Shown piece after piece: positions 6,869 to 13,656 of a stretch of 14,512 nucleotides of DNA; position 1 is the first letter of the stretch; each line of letters starts with the position of its first letter. Source of the DNA: JBHEPS01 sp046261635 (lineage in GTDB: Bacteria; Acidobacteriota; Thermoanaerobaculia; Gp7-AA8); NCBI GenBank assembly GCA_046261635.1, contig JBHEOL010000276.1, positions 1 through 14,512 of the forward strand, in the 5' to 3' direction. The translations under genes and the position numbers were made by a program. The notes below the pieces were generated by a model. It was not told the origin of the DNA. It saw only the letters and a program-made list of their open reading frames with translations, and searched no databases.

Positions 6869-8308
6869 GTGACATCAAGAACCACCGCTTCTCAACCTCT
6901 GACCGAGCGCTACGCATCCCAGGAGATGTCCTCCATCTTCTCGCCGGATTTCAAGTTCCGGACCTGGCGCCGCCTCTGGCTCGCTCTCGCGGAGGCGCAG
7001 CAGGAGCTCGGGCTCCCGATCACCGACGCGCAGATCTCCGAGCTTCGCGCCAACCTCGACGACATCAATTACGAGGAAGCCGAGAAGCGCGAGCGCCAGG
7101 TACGGCACGACGTGATGTCCCACATCCACGCGTTCGGCCTTCAGGCCCCGAACGCCAGGGGGATCATTCACCTCGGCGCCACTTCGGCCTACGTCACCGA
7201 CAACAGCGAGCTCGTCCAGATGCGCGACGCGATGGAGCTCGTGCGGAAACGCATCGTCAACCTCATCGGCAAGCTCCGCGACTTTTCGGAGCGGTGGAAG
7301 GAGACCCCGACGGTCGCCTTCACCCACTTCCAGCCGGCCCAGCTCACCACCGTCGGCAAGCGCGCGACGCTCTGGCTTCACGACCTCGTGCTCGACCATC
7401 ACGAGCTCCGCTTCCGCCAGGAGTCGCTCGCGATGCTCGGCGTGAAGGGTGCCACCGGAACGCAGGCTTCGTTCCTCAAGCTCTTCGAAGGGGACGCCGC
7501 CAAAGTCGCGAAGCTCGAGGAGCTGGTGGCGAAGAAGATGGGCTTCGCCCGCTGCTATCCCGTTTCGGGCCAGACGTACAGCCGCAAGGTCGACGCGCAG
7601 ATCGTCTCGACCCTGTCGGGCTTCGCGCAGTCGGCTTCGAAATTCGGCTACGACATGCGTCTTCTCCAGCATCTTCGCGAGATCGAGGAGCCGTTCGAGG
7701 AGTTGCAGGTCGGCTCGTCGGCGATGGCCTACAAGCGCAATCCGATGCGCGCCGAGAGGATCGACGGGATCGCGCGGCACCTCATCATCAACTCGCAGAA
7801 TCCGGCGCACACCGCCGCCACGCAGTGGTTCGAGCGGACGCTCGACGATTCGTCGAACCGGCGGATCGCGATCCCCGAGGCGTTTCTCGCGGCCGACGCG
7901 ATTGCGCTGCTGTGGGACAACATCGCGAGCGGCCTCGTGGTCCATGAGCCGGTGATCCAGACCAACGTCCGCCGGGAGCTGCCGTTCATCGCGACCGAGA
8001 ACCTGATGATGGAAGGGGTGCGCCGCGGCGGCGACCGGCAGGTCCTGCACGAGCGGGTTCGAATTCACGCAATGGCCGCGGCCGACGCGATGAAGAACGG
8101 CGCCGCGGAGAACGACCTCTTCGCGCGGATGGCCTCGGACGCGCTGATCCCGCTCGAACAGGATGACATCGACTCTCTGGTCAGGCCGGCGGATTACGTC
8201 GGCCTCGCCCCGGCGCAAGTCGAGACGTTCCTGCGCGAGGAAGTCGATCCGCTCCTCGAGACCGAGCGCCATCTGCGCAGCGAGGACGTGGCGGAGGTGC
8301 GGGTCTGA
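6869..8308 (+). CDS. purB: adenylosuccinate lyase, animal-type
   Basis: 479 residues. It cleaves adenylosuccinate to AMP and fumarate, and SAICAR to AICAR and fumarate, in purine synthesis. Fumarase/lyase superfamily motifs: HLGATSAYVTDN, THFQPAQLTTVGKR with His153 (the catalytic His159 of human ADSL), and the signature GSSAMAYKRNP (282-292) with catalytic Ser283/284. By recall, long stretches such as KFRTWRRLWLALAEA, GVKGATGTQASFLKLFEGD and QWFERTLDDSSNRR match human ADSL almost residue for residue, much closer than the shorter B. subtilis type. The Pro of the usual SSAMPYKRNP is Ala here. The GTG start is chosen because the protein then begins just before PLTERYAS, the usual start, and because TATAAT ends six bases earlier. 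The stop overlaps the next ATG (TGATG). Confidence 0.96.
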   Translation: MTSRTTASQPLTERYASQEMSSIFSPDFKFRTWRRLWLALAEAQQELGLPITDAQISELRANLDDINYEEAEKRERQVRHDVMSHIHAFGLQAPNARGIIHLGATSAYVTDNSELVQMRDAMELVRKRIVNLIGKLRDFSERWKETPTVAFTHFQPAQLTTVGKRATLWLHDLVLDHHELRFRQESLAMLGVKGATGTQASFLKLFEGDAAKVAKLEELVAKKMGFARCYPVSGQTYSRKVDAQIVSTLSGFAQSASKFGYDMRLLQHLREIEEPFEELQVGSSAMAYKRNPMRAERIDGIARHLIINSQNPAHTAATQWFERTLDDSSNRRIAIPEAFLAADAIALLWDNIASGLVVHEPVIQTNVRRELPFIATENLMMEGVRRGGDRQVLHERVRIHAMAAADAMKNGAAENDLFARMASDALIPLEQDDIDSLVRPADYVGLAPAQVETFLREEVDPLLETERHLRSEDVAEVRV

Positions 8309-9231
8309 TGCGCCGGTCTCTGCTCCTGCTGCTCGCGATCGCGTTTCTGGCTGGATGCGCCAGCAGCGCGCCCGCGCCGGCGCCATCCGACCGGATCGTC
8401 GGCCTCGCGAGCTGGTACGGCGAGGAGTACGCCGGGCGGACGACGGCGAACGGCGAGATCTTCAACCCCTCCGGGCTCACGGCCGCGCATCGCACGCTTC
8501 CGTTCGGCACGGTGCTCGACGTCACGAATCCCGCCAACGGAAAGAGCGTCCGCGTCCGGATCAACGACCGCGGGCCGTTCGTCGGCGACCGCATCCTCGA
8601 CCTCTCTTACGGTGCGGCGCTTCAGATCGGGATGGTCGAAGCCGGGATCGCCCGCATCGAGGCCCGCATCGCGGCGGTCGGCCGGGGCGACCTCGATCCG
8701 CCGCGCCCCTACGTCGTCAAGATCGCCCCGCCGGACGAGACCATTCGGGCTCCCGAACAGGCGCCCCCGGTCGAGTTCCCTCTCCCTTCGGGCGAGAGAG
8801 CGACCGTCACCGAAAGCGCGCCGGCAGCCGATGACGACGTCGTCGAAGACATCATGGTCATCGAGGAGCGCGGCGGCGAACCAGTGCGGCGCCAGGTGTC
8901 GGCCGACGGCACTCGCATCGAGACGGTCACCGAGAGCGGCCGCGTCGTGGCGACCGCGCCGCCGCGCCCCATCCCGCCCCGCATCACGGTCGAGAACCGC
9001 CCGGCACCGCGGTCGGGATGGGTCGTCCAGCTCGGCGCGTTCAGCGTTCCGGCCAACGCCGAGGCCCTCCGGGTGAAGGCCTCACGGATCGACGGGAAGG
9101 TGTATGTCGATCAGAGGGGATCGCTCCAACGCGTCCGCGTCGGCCCGTTCCCCTCGCGGGAAGCGGCGATCGATGCGAGCGAGCGCCTCGAGGCGGCAGG
9201 GCTCGGCGGGATCGTCCTCTCGCTCGATTGA
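8308..9231 (+). CDS. rlpA: RlpA-like lipoprotein, lytic transglycosylase with SPOR domain
   Basis: 307 residues. Lipoprotein signal ending in LAGC (Cys17), a double-psi beta-barrel domain (about 30-110) opening with GLASWYGEEYAGRTTANGE, a disordered Pro/Glu-rich middle, and a C-terminal SPOR domain (about 235-307, GWVVQLGAF to the end) that binds septal, denuded peptidoglycan. RlpA of Pseudomonas cleaves stem-less glycan strands at the septum. The equivalents of its catalytic pair seem present as His61 (AAHRTLPFGT) and Asp87 (RINDRGPF). It overlaps purB by TGATG, so its translation probably depends on re-initiation after purB. No terminator was recognised downstream. Confidence 0.92.
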   Translation: MRRSLLLLLAIAFLAGCASSAPAPAPSDRIVGLASWYGEEYAGRTTANGEIFNPSGLTAAHRTLPFGTVLDVTNPANGKSVRVRINDRGPFVGDRILDLSYGAALQIGMVEAGIARIEARIAAVGRGDLDPPRPYVVKIAPPDETIRAPEQAPPVEFPLPSGERATVTESAPAADDDVVEDIMVIEERGGEPVRRQVSADGTRIETVTESGRVVATAPPRPIPPRITVENRPAPRSGWVVQLGAFSVPANAEALRVKASRIDGKVYVDQRGSLQRVRVGPFPSREAAIDASERLEAAGLGGIVLSLD

Positions 9232-9319
9232 GCGAACCTCCCATCCATCCCGGGCGAGCACCGCACCATCCTCACAGTCGTCCCCGCAACCTTGCCCGGC
9301 GGGCTCCGTAACGAGTGCA

Positions 9320-10318
9320 ATGCGGATCCGAACCCTCGCGCTTGCGGCTGCCCTCACACTCACGGGTTGCATCACCGCTGCTCCGACGCCGGCATGCAGC
9401 TTGCCGGAACGCGATCGCGCGTGGAGTGATCGCGCCATCGAAGCGTGGCATTTCGCATCGCGGGAGCTGACCGGAATCGGCCCAGTTCCGAGCTTCCAGG
9501 CGATCTTCTTCAGCGCCGATTGCACGATCAGAAGTGGCGACGCCCTTAGCGGTCCTGAGGGAAACGCCACGTGGATCGCCACCCCTCACGCCGGCACCAT
9601 CGCGCTGCCGGACGGCTCCGAGATGCCCGCGGGCGTCGTGTCGTACGTTTCGGGTGAAGAGGATCTGACATATCTCGTCATGTCGACGCCGAGTGTTTGG
9701 GAGGCGGCGGGCGTCGGCGAAGGACCCGCGCTCGACACGTTGATGATCGCGGTCCTGCTTCACGAAGGTTCTCATGTCGCGCAGGTCGGACCCTATGGCT
9801 CGCGCCTCGGTGCGCTGATCGAACGCAATGGTCTTCCCGAGTCGTTCGACGATGACAGTTTGCAGGACCGCTTCGGCGAGAACGCGGAGTTCGCTGCATC
9901 GATCAAGCGGGAGACCGAGCTCTTTCACGAGGCTGCCGCCGCCGAAAACGATTCCGAAGCGAGAGCCCTGGCGCGGGAGGCGCGCACGCTGATGCTCGAG
10001 CGGACAGCGCGCTGGCTCGTCGGGGACGATGCGTATTTCGCCGAGGCGGAGGATCTGTGGCTGACGTTCGAGGGGGCGGGGCAGTGGACCGGCTATCAGT
10101 GGCTGGTTCATCCGCGCGGCGGTGCGCGGCCGCCGGAAGAAGTCATGGCGAAATTCACGAAAGGGCGGTTCTGGTCGCAGACCGAAGGATTCGCGTTGGT
10201 GATGGCGCTCGACCGCCTCGTCGGCCCGCGCTGGAAGCAGCACGCCTTCGGCGACGGCGCGCGAACCGTGCTCGAGATGCTCGATGACGCTCTCGAATCG
10301 CGCGCTTCGGAGAGCTAG
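9320..10318 (+). CDS. HExxH metallopeptidase-like lipoprotein of unknown family
   Basis: 332 residues from ATG 9320. Signal sequence ends with the lipobox LTGC, so it is probably an envelope lipoprotein. HEGSH (148-152) is a zinc-binding HExxH, and FEGAGQWTG (250-258) about 100 residues later offers Glu251 as a third ligand, as in gluzincins with an E-G-L-A-x-Y motif. A third block, GFALVMALDRLVGPRW (290-305), follows. The same three blocks occur in the minus-strand protein at 11631-12890, so the two are likely distant relatives. I do not recognise a named family, and substrate is unknown. The Shine-Dalgarno is weak. Its TAG stop shares the palindrome CTAG with the stop of the convergent gene. 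Confidence 0.75.
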   Translation: MRIRTLALAAALTLTGCITAAPTPACSLPERDRAWSDRAIEAWHFASRELTGIGPVPSFQAIFFSADCTIRSGDALSGPEGNATWIATPHAGTIALPDGSEMPAGVVSYVSGEEDLTYLVMSTPSVWEAAGVGEGPALDTLMIAVLLHEGSHVAQVGPYGSRLGALIERNGLPESFDDDSLQDRFGENAEFAASIKRETELFHEAAAAENDSEARALAREARTLMLERTARWLVGDDAYFAEAEDLWLTFEGAGQWTGYQWLVHPRGGARPPEEVMAKFTKGRFWSQTEGFALVMALDRLVGPRWKQHAFGDGARTVLEMLDDALESRASES

Positions 10319-10812
10319 AACCGCGCCTCAGGCAACCGAGTGATGGAGCTGTACCGCCCGATCACAGTGGCGGAGGATTCATCCTCCGCCCCCTCTCCTT
10401 CGAAGCGGAACTCGCCCGAACCGCTCTCGTCCTTCGTGATGACCACGGAAGCGCGAAGATCGCGGCCGTCCTCGCTCACGCGCGCCTTTGCCGTGAAGGT
10501 CATCCCTTCGACCACCCGCGATTTCGTCTGGCTGCGGCCGGCGTAGAGCGGAAGTCGCTCGATGAAGTAGGCGCGGTTCGTCCCGGCGGCGCTCACGACG
10601 GCCTTGCACATGAATCCCTCGCGAGGTGGATACTCCAGGAACTTCGGGCCGCGATACTCGCTCCAGGGCATCACCTCGATCCGAATGTCGAAGCGACTTT
10701 TGTCAGCCTCGCCTCGGTCGGGTACCTCGTCGACGACCCGGGAGCTCCCCAGCAGTGAAAGTCCTGCGACGGCCAGAAAAGCGAAGAACAACAGGAAGCG
10801 CCGGCTCGACAT
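10315..10812 (-). CDS. secreted or membrane-anchored protein of unknown function
   Basis: 165 residues with a basic N-terminus and a hydrophobic segment (about 5-23), so exported or anchored; no lipobox cysteine. The rest is a soluble, beta-rich looking domain with Asp/Glu-rich stretches and no motif I recognise. The start is well supported by AGGAGG eight bases upstream of ATG 10812. It converges on the 9320-10318 gene with a four-base overlap. It may be the last gene of the minus-strand group, but 117 bases separate it from the DUF2442 gene and it has its own strong ribosome site. Confidence 0.7.
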   Translation of the reverse strand: MSSRRFLLFFAFLAVAGLSLLGSSRVVDEVPDRGEADKSRFDIRIEVMPWSEYRGPKFLEYPPREGFMCKAVVSAAGTNRAYFIERLPLYAGRSQTKSRVVEGMTFTAKARVSEDGRDLRASVVITKDESGSGEFRFEGEGAEDESSATVIGRYSSITRLPEARF

Positions 10813-10929
10813 GCAAGTCCCTCCTCATTGGAACTGATGTCCTTGGGACGGTCTCATCGGGTCGCGCGTTTCTCGGGACAGCGGAAGGGAGACGCCTGCC
10901 AACGGAGATCCAGACTGCGCGGGCTCGCT

Positions 10930-11205
10930 CTAGTCGGGCGGCGCCGCTACGAGAGGAAACTCGTCCGGGTTTTCGATCGATCGAACCGAGAGGTCCACGT
11001 CGAGCTGCGGCCAGTACAAATGGTCTGGACTCGGCCACTCGACATTGATGATTTTCGCGACCGCGGCGTCGGCAAACCAGGGGAACTTCTCGAACGAGAC
11101 GAATACCTCACGCCCGCCCAGGTACAGCCAAAACCCGTGTGCCGAAATGTTGGTCACTTCAACGTCCGAAGTGGCGTTCCCAGGCTTTGATGATTTCTCG
11201 CTCAT
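10930..11205 (-). CDS. DUF2442 protein, antitoxin-like partner
   Basis: 91 residues. The core (about residues 15-80) has the DUF2442 pattern: a GFWLYLGGREVFVSF strand pair, FPWFADA, and HLYWPQLDVDLSV near the end. DUF2442 proteins are very often encoded next to DUF4160 proteins, and the pairs are predicted as toxin-antitoxin-like modules; biochemical roles are not established as far as I know. The chosen ATG 11205 gives a 47-base overlap with the upstream DUF4160 gene, so the two are surely co-expressed. An upstream ATG at 11274 would add 23 residues inside the partner and is less likely. GC is visibly lower here than in the flanking core genes. Confidence 0.85.
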   Translation of the reverse strand: MSEKSSKPGNATSDVEVTNISAHGFWLYLGGREVFVSFEKFPWFADAAVAKIINVEWPSPDHLYWPQLDVDLSVRSIENPDEFPLVAAPPD

Positions 11206-11398
11206 GGCTTCGAATGATTGTACCCAGCTTGCCCATTTCGCGCTCGGGAATCCCATGATTCTCGGCAAGTTCAACGACCGGAGTCAGCCAGAACTTCGCC
11301 TCCCCATCGCCGGACGCAACGTGCACATGCAATCTCGGCTCCTCGCGTGAGAAAAAGAAGAATCGATACGGCCCTTCGCGAAAGATCGTCGGACTCAT
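11159..11398 (-). CDS. DUF4160 protein, toxin-like partner
   Basis: 79 residues from ATG 11398, the usual length. The sequence MSPTIFREGPYRFFFFSREE, then PRLHVHVASGDGEAKFWL and a helical end IIRSHEREIIKAWERHF is the classic DUF4160 pattern with its conserved HVHV. Members pair with DUF2442 proteins in many bacteria and are predicted, not proven, toxins. An in-frame start at 11491 would run into the attC-like site, so it was rejected. No clear Shine-Dalgarno precedes 11398. About 87 bases lie between the gene and the attC-like core upstream. Confidence 0.87.
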   Translation of the reverse strand: MSPTIFREGPYRFFFFSREEPRLHVHVASGDGEAKFWLTPVVELAENHGIPEREMGKLGTIIRSHEREIIKAWERHFGR

Positions 11399-11485
11399 TC
11401 GTTGCGATGTTACTCCGATTCCCTGCGGTCTCAGCTCCGCAAGACGTTGGAGTTGAGAGCTTGGCTCAGAGTGCATACTCTTGGC

Positions 11486-11554
11486 GCTCAACGTCTGGCA
11501 TCAGCGGCGGCGCGCACGCGTCCAATGCGCCGTCGACCGCATGCCGTGTCATGC
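11486..11554 (-). repeat. candidate integron attC recombination site
   Basis: Read on the minus strand it ends in GTTGAGC (11492-11486), a perfect GTTRRRY core, and begins with the degenerate opposite box GCATGAC (11554-11548). Between them is an imperfect hairpin: GGCAT/ATGCC, GCGG/CCGC and CGGCGC/GCGCCG pair in order (15 base pairs), with a two-base bulge on one arm and four bases on the other, and a 13-base loop. Total length 69, within the attC range. Bulges plus conserved end boxes are what separates attC from ordinary hairpins. It lies after the 11631-12890 gene and before the DUF4160 gene, the expected position at a cassette boundary. Confidence 0.55.
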
Positions 11555-11563
11555 GCACCCCCT

Positions 11564-11588
11564 CGTTCGCGAACGGGTAATCGCGAAC
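11564..11588. repeat. CGTTCGCGAACG palindrome with repeated TCGCGAAC
   Basis: A perfect 12-base palindrome (11564-11575) is followed after five bases by a second TCGCGAAC (11581-11588). It sits between the end of the 11631-12890 gene and the attC-like site. It could be an operator-like site or chance in a CpG-rich sequence. Confidence 0.25.
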
Positions 11589-11630
11589 ACCGTCACGATC
11601 AATTGGGCGGCCAGAACCACGAAGAGCGTA

Positions 11631-12890
11631 TCACTCCGGGTCGGGCACGACCCGAAAGTCACCGGCCCGGTCTCCGTCACGAACATCCCAACCGGGCGAC
11701 AGGACGACCCTCCAGCCTTCTCCGGTCAGCGTGTTTCCTTCTCTTTGAAACGGAGCCGGGAGCCGCAAGGTGGCGCCATCTGCCGCCTGCAGAACGCCGC
11801 TGGACTCGAGACTGCCCCACTCTGCCGTTACGCGGTACTCGAGGAACACGGTGCCCTCGCCGGGGATGGGTGTGGCGCCGGTCGTTCTGAGCATCGCGCC
11901 ACGCCCTCTGGGAACGATGAGCTGCGGGCCTTCCACGAAGCGCCTCCGCAATTCATCAACGCGCGTCTGTTGTTCTTGCGCGCGCCGCTCTTCGGCGATT
12001 CGCAGCTCGCTTCCGCCATAGCCGTTCGCGGACTCTTCGGCATCCGTCGCCGGCGTGATCTTCGCCGCCCCCATCACTAGCATGCCCAGATCGCTCGTGG
12101 ACGTGATCGTGCGAGCCCATCCCGGCGAGAGGCAGTCGAGGAGGAGGCCGTAGGCCGTACCCGAAGGATACGCAAACGTGCGCACGAACGTGGGAGCATC
12201 CTCCGCGGCCGCCAACTGGCGGACGGCATCCGCGACAGCCTCCGGACGTGAGGCTGCCGCCGCGACGGTACCCGTGTACTGCGCGAGCCCCTCGCGCAGC
12301 TCGTCGGCTCGTTCGCTCTCCGCGGCCCCACGGAAGGCGTTGCGCCGCGTCTCCCGGAACGCGAGTGCGTCGCGGATTGCAGCGATCCTGGCCGGTCCCG
12401 TCGACTCGAGCGCACGCCCCAAGGCGCGCCATTCGAGCCGCAGCCAGTAGCGTCCCTCCAGGGCATCGAGATGATCGTTCGCAGGACCGCTCACCATGAG
12501 ACCCAATTCAGGTTGCACCCGGTGGAAAAGTTCATGCAACATCAGTCGCCCACGGGCCTGGGCGTCGTCCTCGGGAATCGCCGGCCACACGTACGCGGCC
12601 CAACGTGTACCGCCCCACTCGATCGGCGCATTGACGAATCCCAGGACGCGCGGCCGGTCGGCTGGAGGAGCGGGCTGATTCGTCGCGATCGACTGCGTCG
12701 CGGGGTCAGCGAACACCATCGGGCCACACAGGGACACACCCCAAATTCGGCCTCCTTCTCGTTCGCAAAGCAGTGCCGCTTCCTCAAAGTAGGTCTGTGC
12801 CCGCTCCACATCGATTTGCGCGACCGCTGTCACTGGCACGACGATCAGGAACATGCAGGCAATCCATATCCACCCCGGACGAAGATTCAT
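11631..12890 (-). CDS. secreted HExxH metallopeptidase-like protein
   Basis: 419 residues from ATG 12890 (another ATG three codons upstream). A Sec signal peptide ends near VTAVA|Q (residue 24). HELFH is at 119-123 and EGLAQYTG at 200-207, offering Glu200 as third zinc ligand 77 residues after His123; the block SGTAYGLLLDCLSPGW follows at 243-258. This arrangement mirrors the plus-strand gene at 9320-10318. Unlike that protein it continues with a helical, Glu/Arg-rich segment (about 290-315) and a C-terminal beta-rich domain (about 320-419). It has no lipobox, so it is likely periplasmic or secreted. Function as a protease is inferred from motifs only. It lies between two attC-like sites, as a cassette gene would. 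Confidence 0.75.
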   Translation of the reverse strand: MNLRPGWIWIACMFLIVVPVTAVAQIDVERAQTYFEEAALLCEREGGRIWGVSLCGPMVFADPATQSIATNQPAPPADRPRVLGFVNAPIEWGGTRWAAYVWPAIPEDDAQARGRLMLHELFHRVQPELGLMVSGPANDHLDALEGRYWLRLEWRALGRALESTGPARIAAIRDALAFRETRRNAFRGAAESERADELREGLAQYTGTVAAAASRPEAVADAVRQLAAAEDAPTFVRTFAYPSGTAYGLLLDCLSPGWARTITSTSDLGMLVMGAAKITPATDAEESANGYGGSELRIAEERRAQEQQTRVDELRRRFVEGPQLIVPRGRGAMLRTTGATPIPGEGTVFLEYRVTAEWGSLESSGVLQAADGATLRLPAPFQREGNTLTGEGWRVVLSPGWDVRDGDRAGDFRVVPDPE

Positions 12891-12939
12891 CGTGTCCATA
12901 GATTTTCAGTTCTCGAAGTCTGCGGTGCTGCGGGCGTGC

Positions 12940-12986
12940 GCCCAACGGTTTGCACTTCAGCCGCGCAGCCCGTGTAAAAGATTAGC
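12940..12986 (-). repeat. weak candidate attC site upstream of the secreted metallopeptidase gene
   Basis: Read on the minus strand it ends in GTTGGGC (12946-12940), a perfect GTTRRRY core, 50 bases before the ATG at 12890. TTTGCAC (12949-12955) pairs with GTGTAAA (12972-12978) with one G-T pair. The opposite end box (GATTAGC on the plus strand, 12980-12986) is poorly conserved and the element is short for an attC, so the call rests mainly on the core, its position and its orientation. Confidence 0.3.
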
Positions 12987-13068
12987 GAAGTTAGTGATTT
13001 TCTTGCTCAATCTTTGCACTGTGCGAGCTCGAAGTCGATCTGCGGGGCGAACACGGCCTGTGGGCGGC

Positions 13069-13632
13069 TCATAGCACCTTCATGGGTGGAGCGAAGCCGA
13101 GGGACTGGAGCGCAATGGTCACCACCACGAATGCAACGACCGCCACCGCCACGATCGACCAGATCCGCTTCAGGGGGACACCGTTTGCGGCGGCCCCGAG
13201 AACCGCGCCCGCCAGCCCCAGCTCCACCGTCTGACCGATCCACCAGCCGGCCAGCAGGGGGAGCGTCGCCGTGCTGATGGAAAAGAGCCCCACGGTCAAC
13301 GCCCCCCACACCACCGCCCCGGCCGCAGCTCCATACCGGAACCCGGCGGCCGATTCCCTGACATCGAGCCGGCGCAGAAGCCAGAACAAAGCCGCAGTGA
13401 GGACCAGGAATGTAAGGTAGCCGAGCGGGATCCGCCGGAAGGCCTCTTCGGCGGGAAGGAGAAATGGGCTCGGCTCCGCGTAGAGGTGCGCGAGCAGTCC
13501 TGCGTGGAGAAACAGGTCGAAGCCGACGGAAAGCACCCATGCCGCCGCGACGGAGGAGATCACCGCGAGGCGCCCGCCTGTTGCCGGTTCAGTACCGGCC
13601 GGCACTGATCGATGGCTTGCGTTGACTTGCAT
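13069..13632 (-). CDS. small integral membrane protein of unknown function
   Basis: 187 residues from ATG 13632, chosen because GAGAGG lies five bases upstream; a GTG at 13650 is possible. Four to five hydrophobic helices: about 20-45, 63-85, 95-115, 118-145 and 155-177. The loop LYAEPSPFLLPAEEAFRRIP between the first two is the most distinctive stretch. No transport or enzymatic motif was recognised. It lies 24 bases after the HIT-family gene on the same strand and may share its transcript. It is followed by the weak attC-like site, so it could be either a chromosomal neighbour or a cassette gene. Confidence 0.7.
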   Translation of the reverse strand: MQVNASHRSVPAGTEPATGGRLAVISSVAAAWVLSVGFDLFLHAGLLAHLYAEPSPFLLPAEEAFRRIPLGYLTFLVLTAALFWLLRRLDVRESAAGFRYGAAAGAVVWGALTVGLFSISTATLPLLAGWWIGQTVELGLAGAVLGAAANGVPLKRIWSIVAVAVVAFVVVTIALQSLGFAPPMKVL

Positions 13633-13656
13633 CGTCACCTCTCGCGACACACGCGC

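Noticed and set aside
6875..8386. Long minus-strand open frame opposite purB
   Set aside because: Mirror of high-GC coding; purB on the plus strand has full family homology.
10870..10930. Search for a third attC site after the DUF2442 gene
   Set aside because: Only GTTGGCA-like and CCAAC-like fragments with a four- to five-base stem; neither end box fits, so the array boundary here is unknown.
13007..13072. 21-codon ORF whose ATG overlaps the membrane-gene stop (ATGA)
   Set aside because: Too short, no homology or membrane segment; overlap can arise by chance. Kept only as a note.
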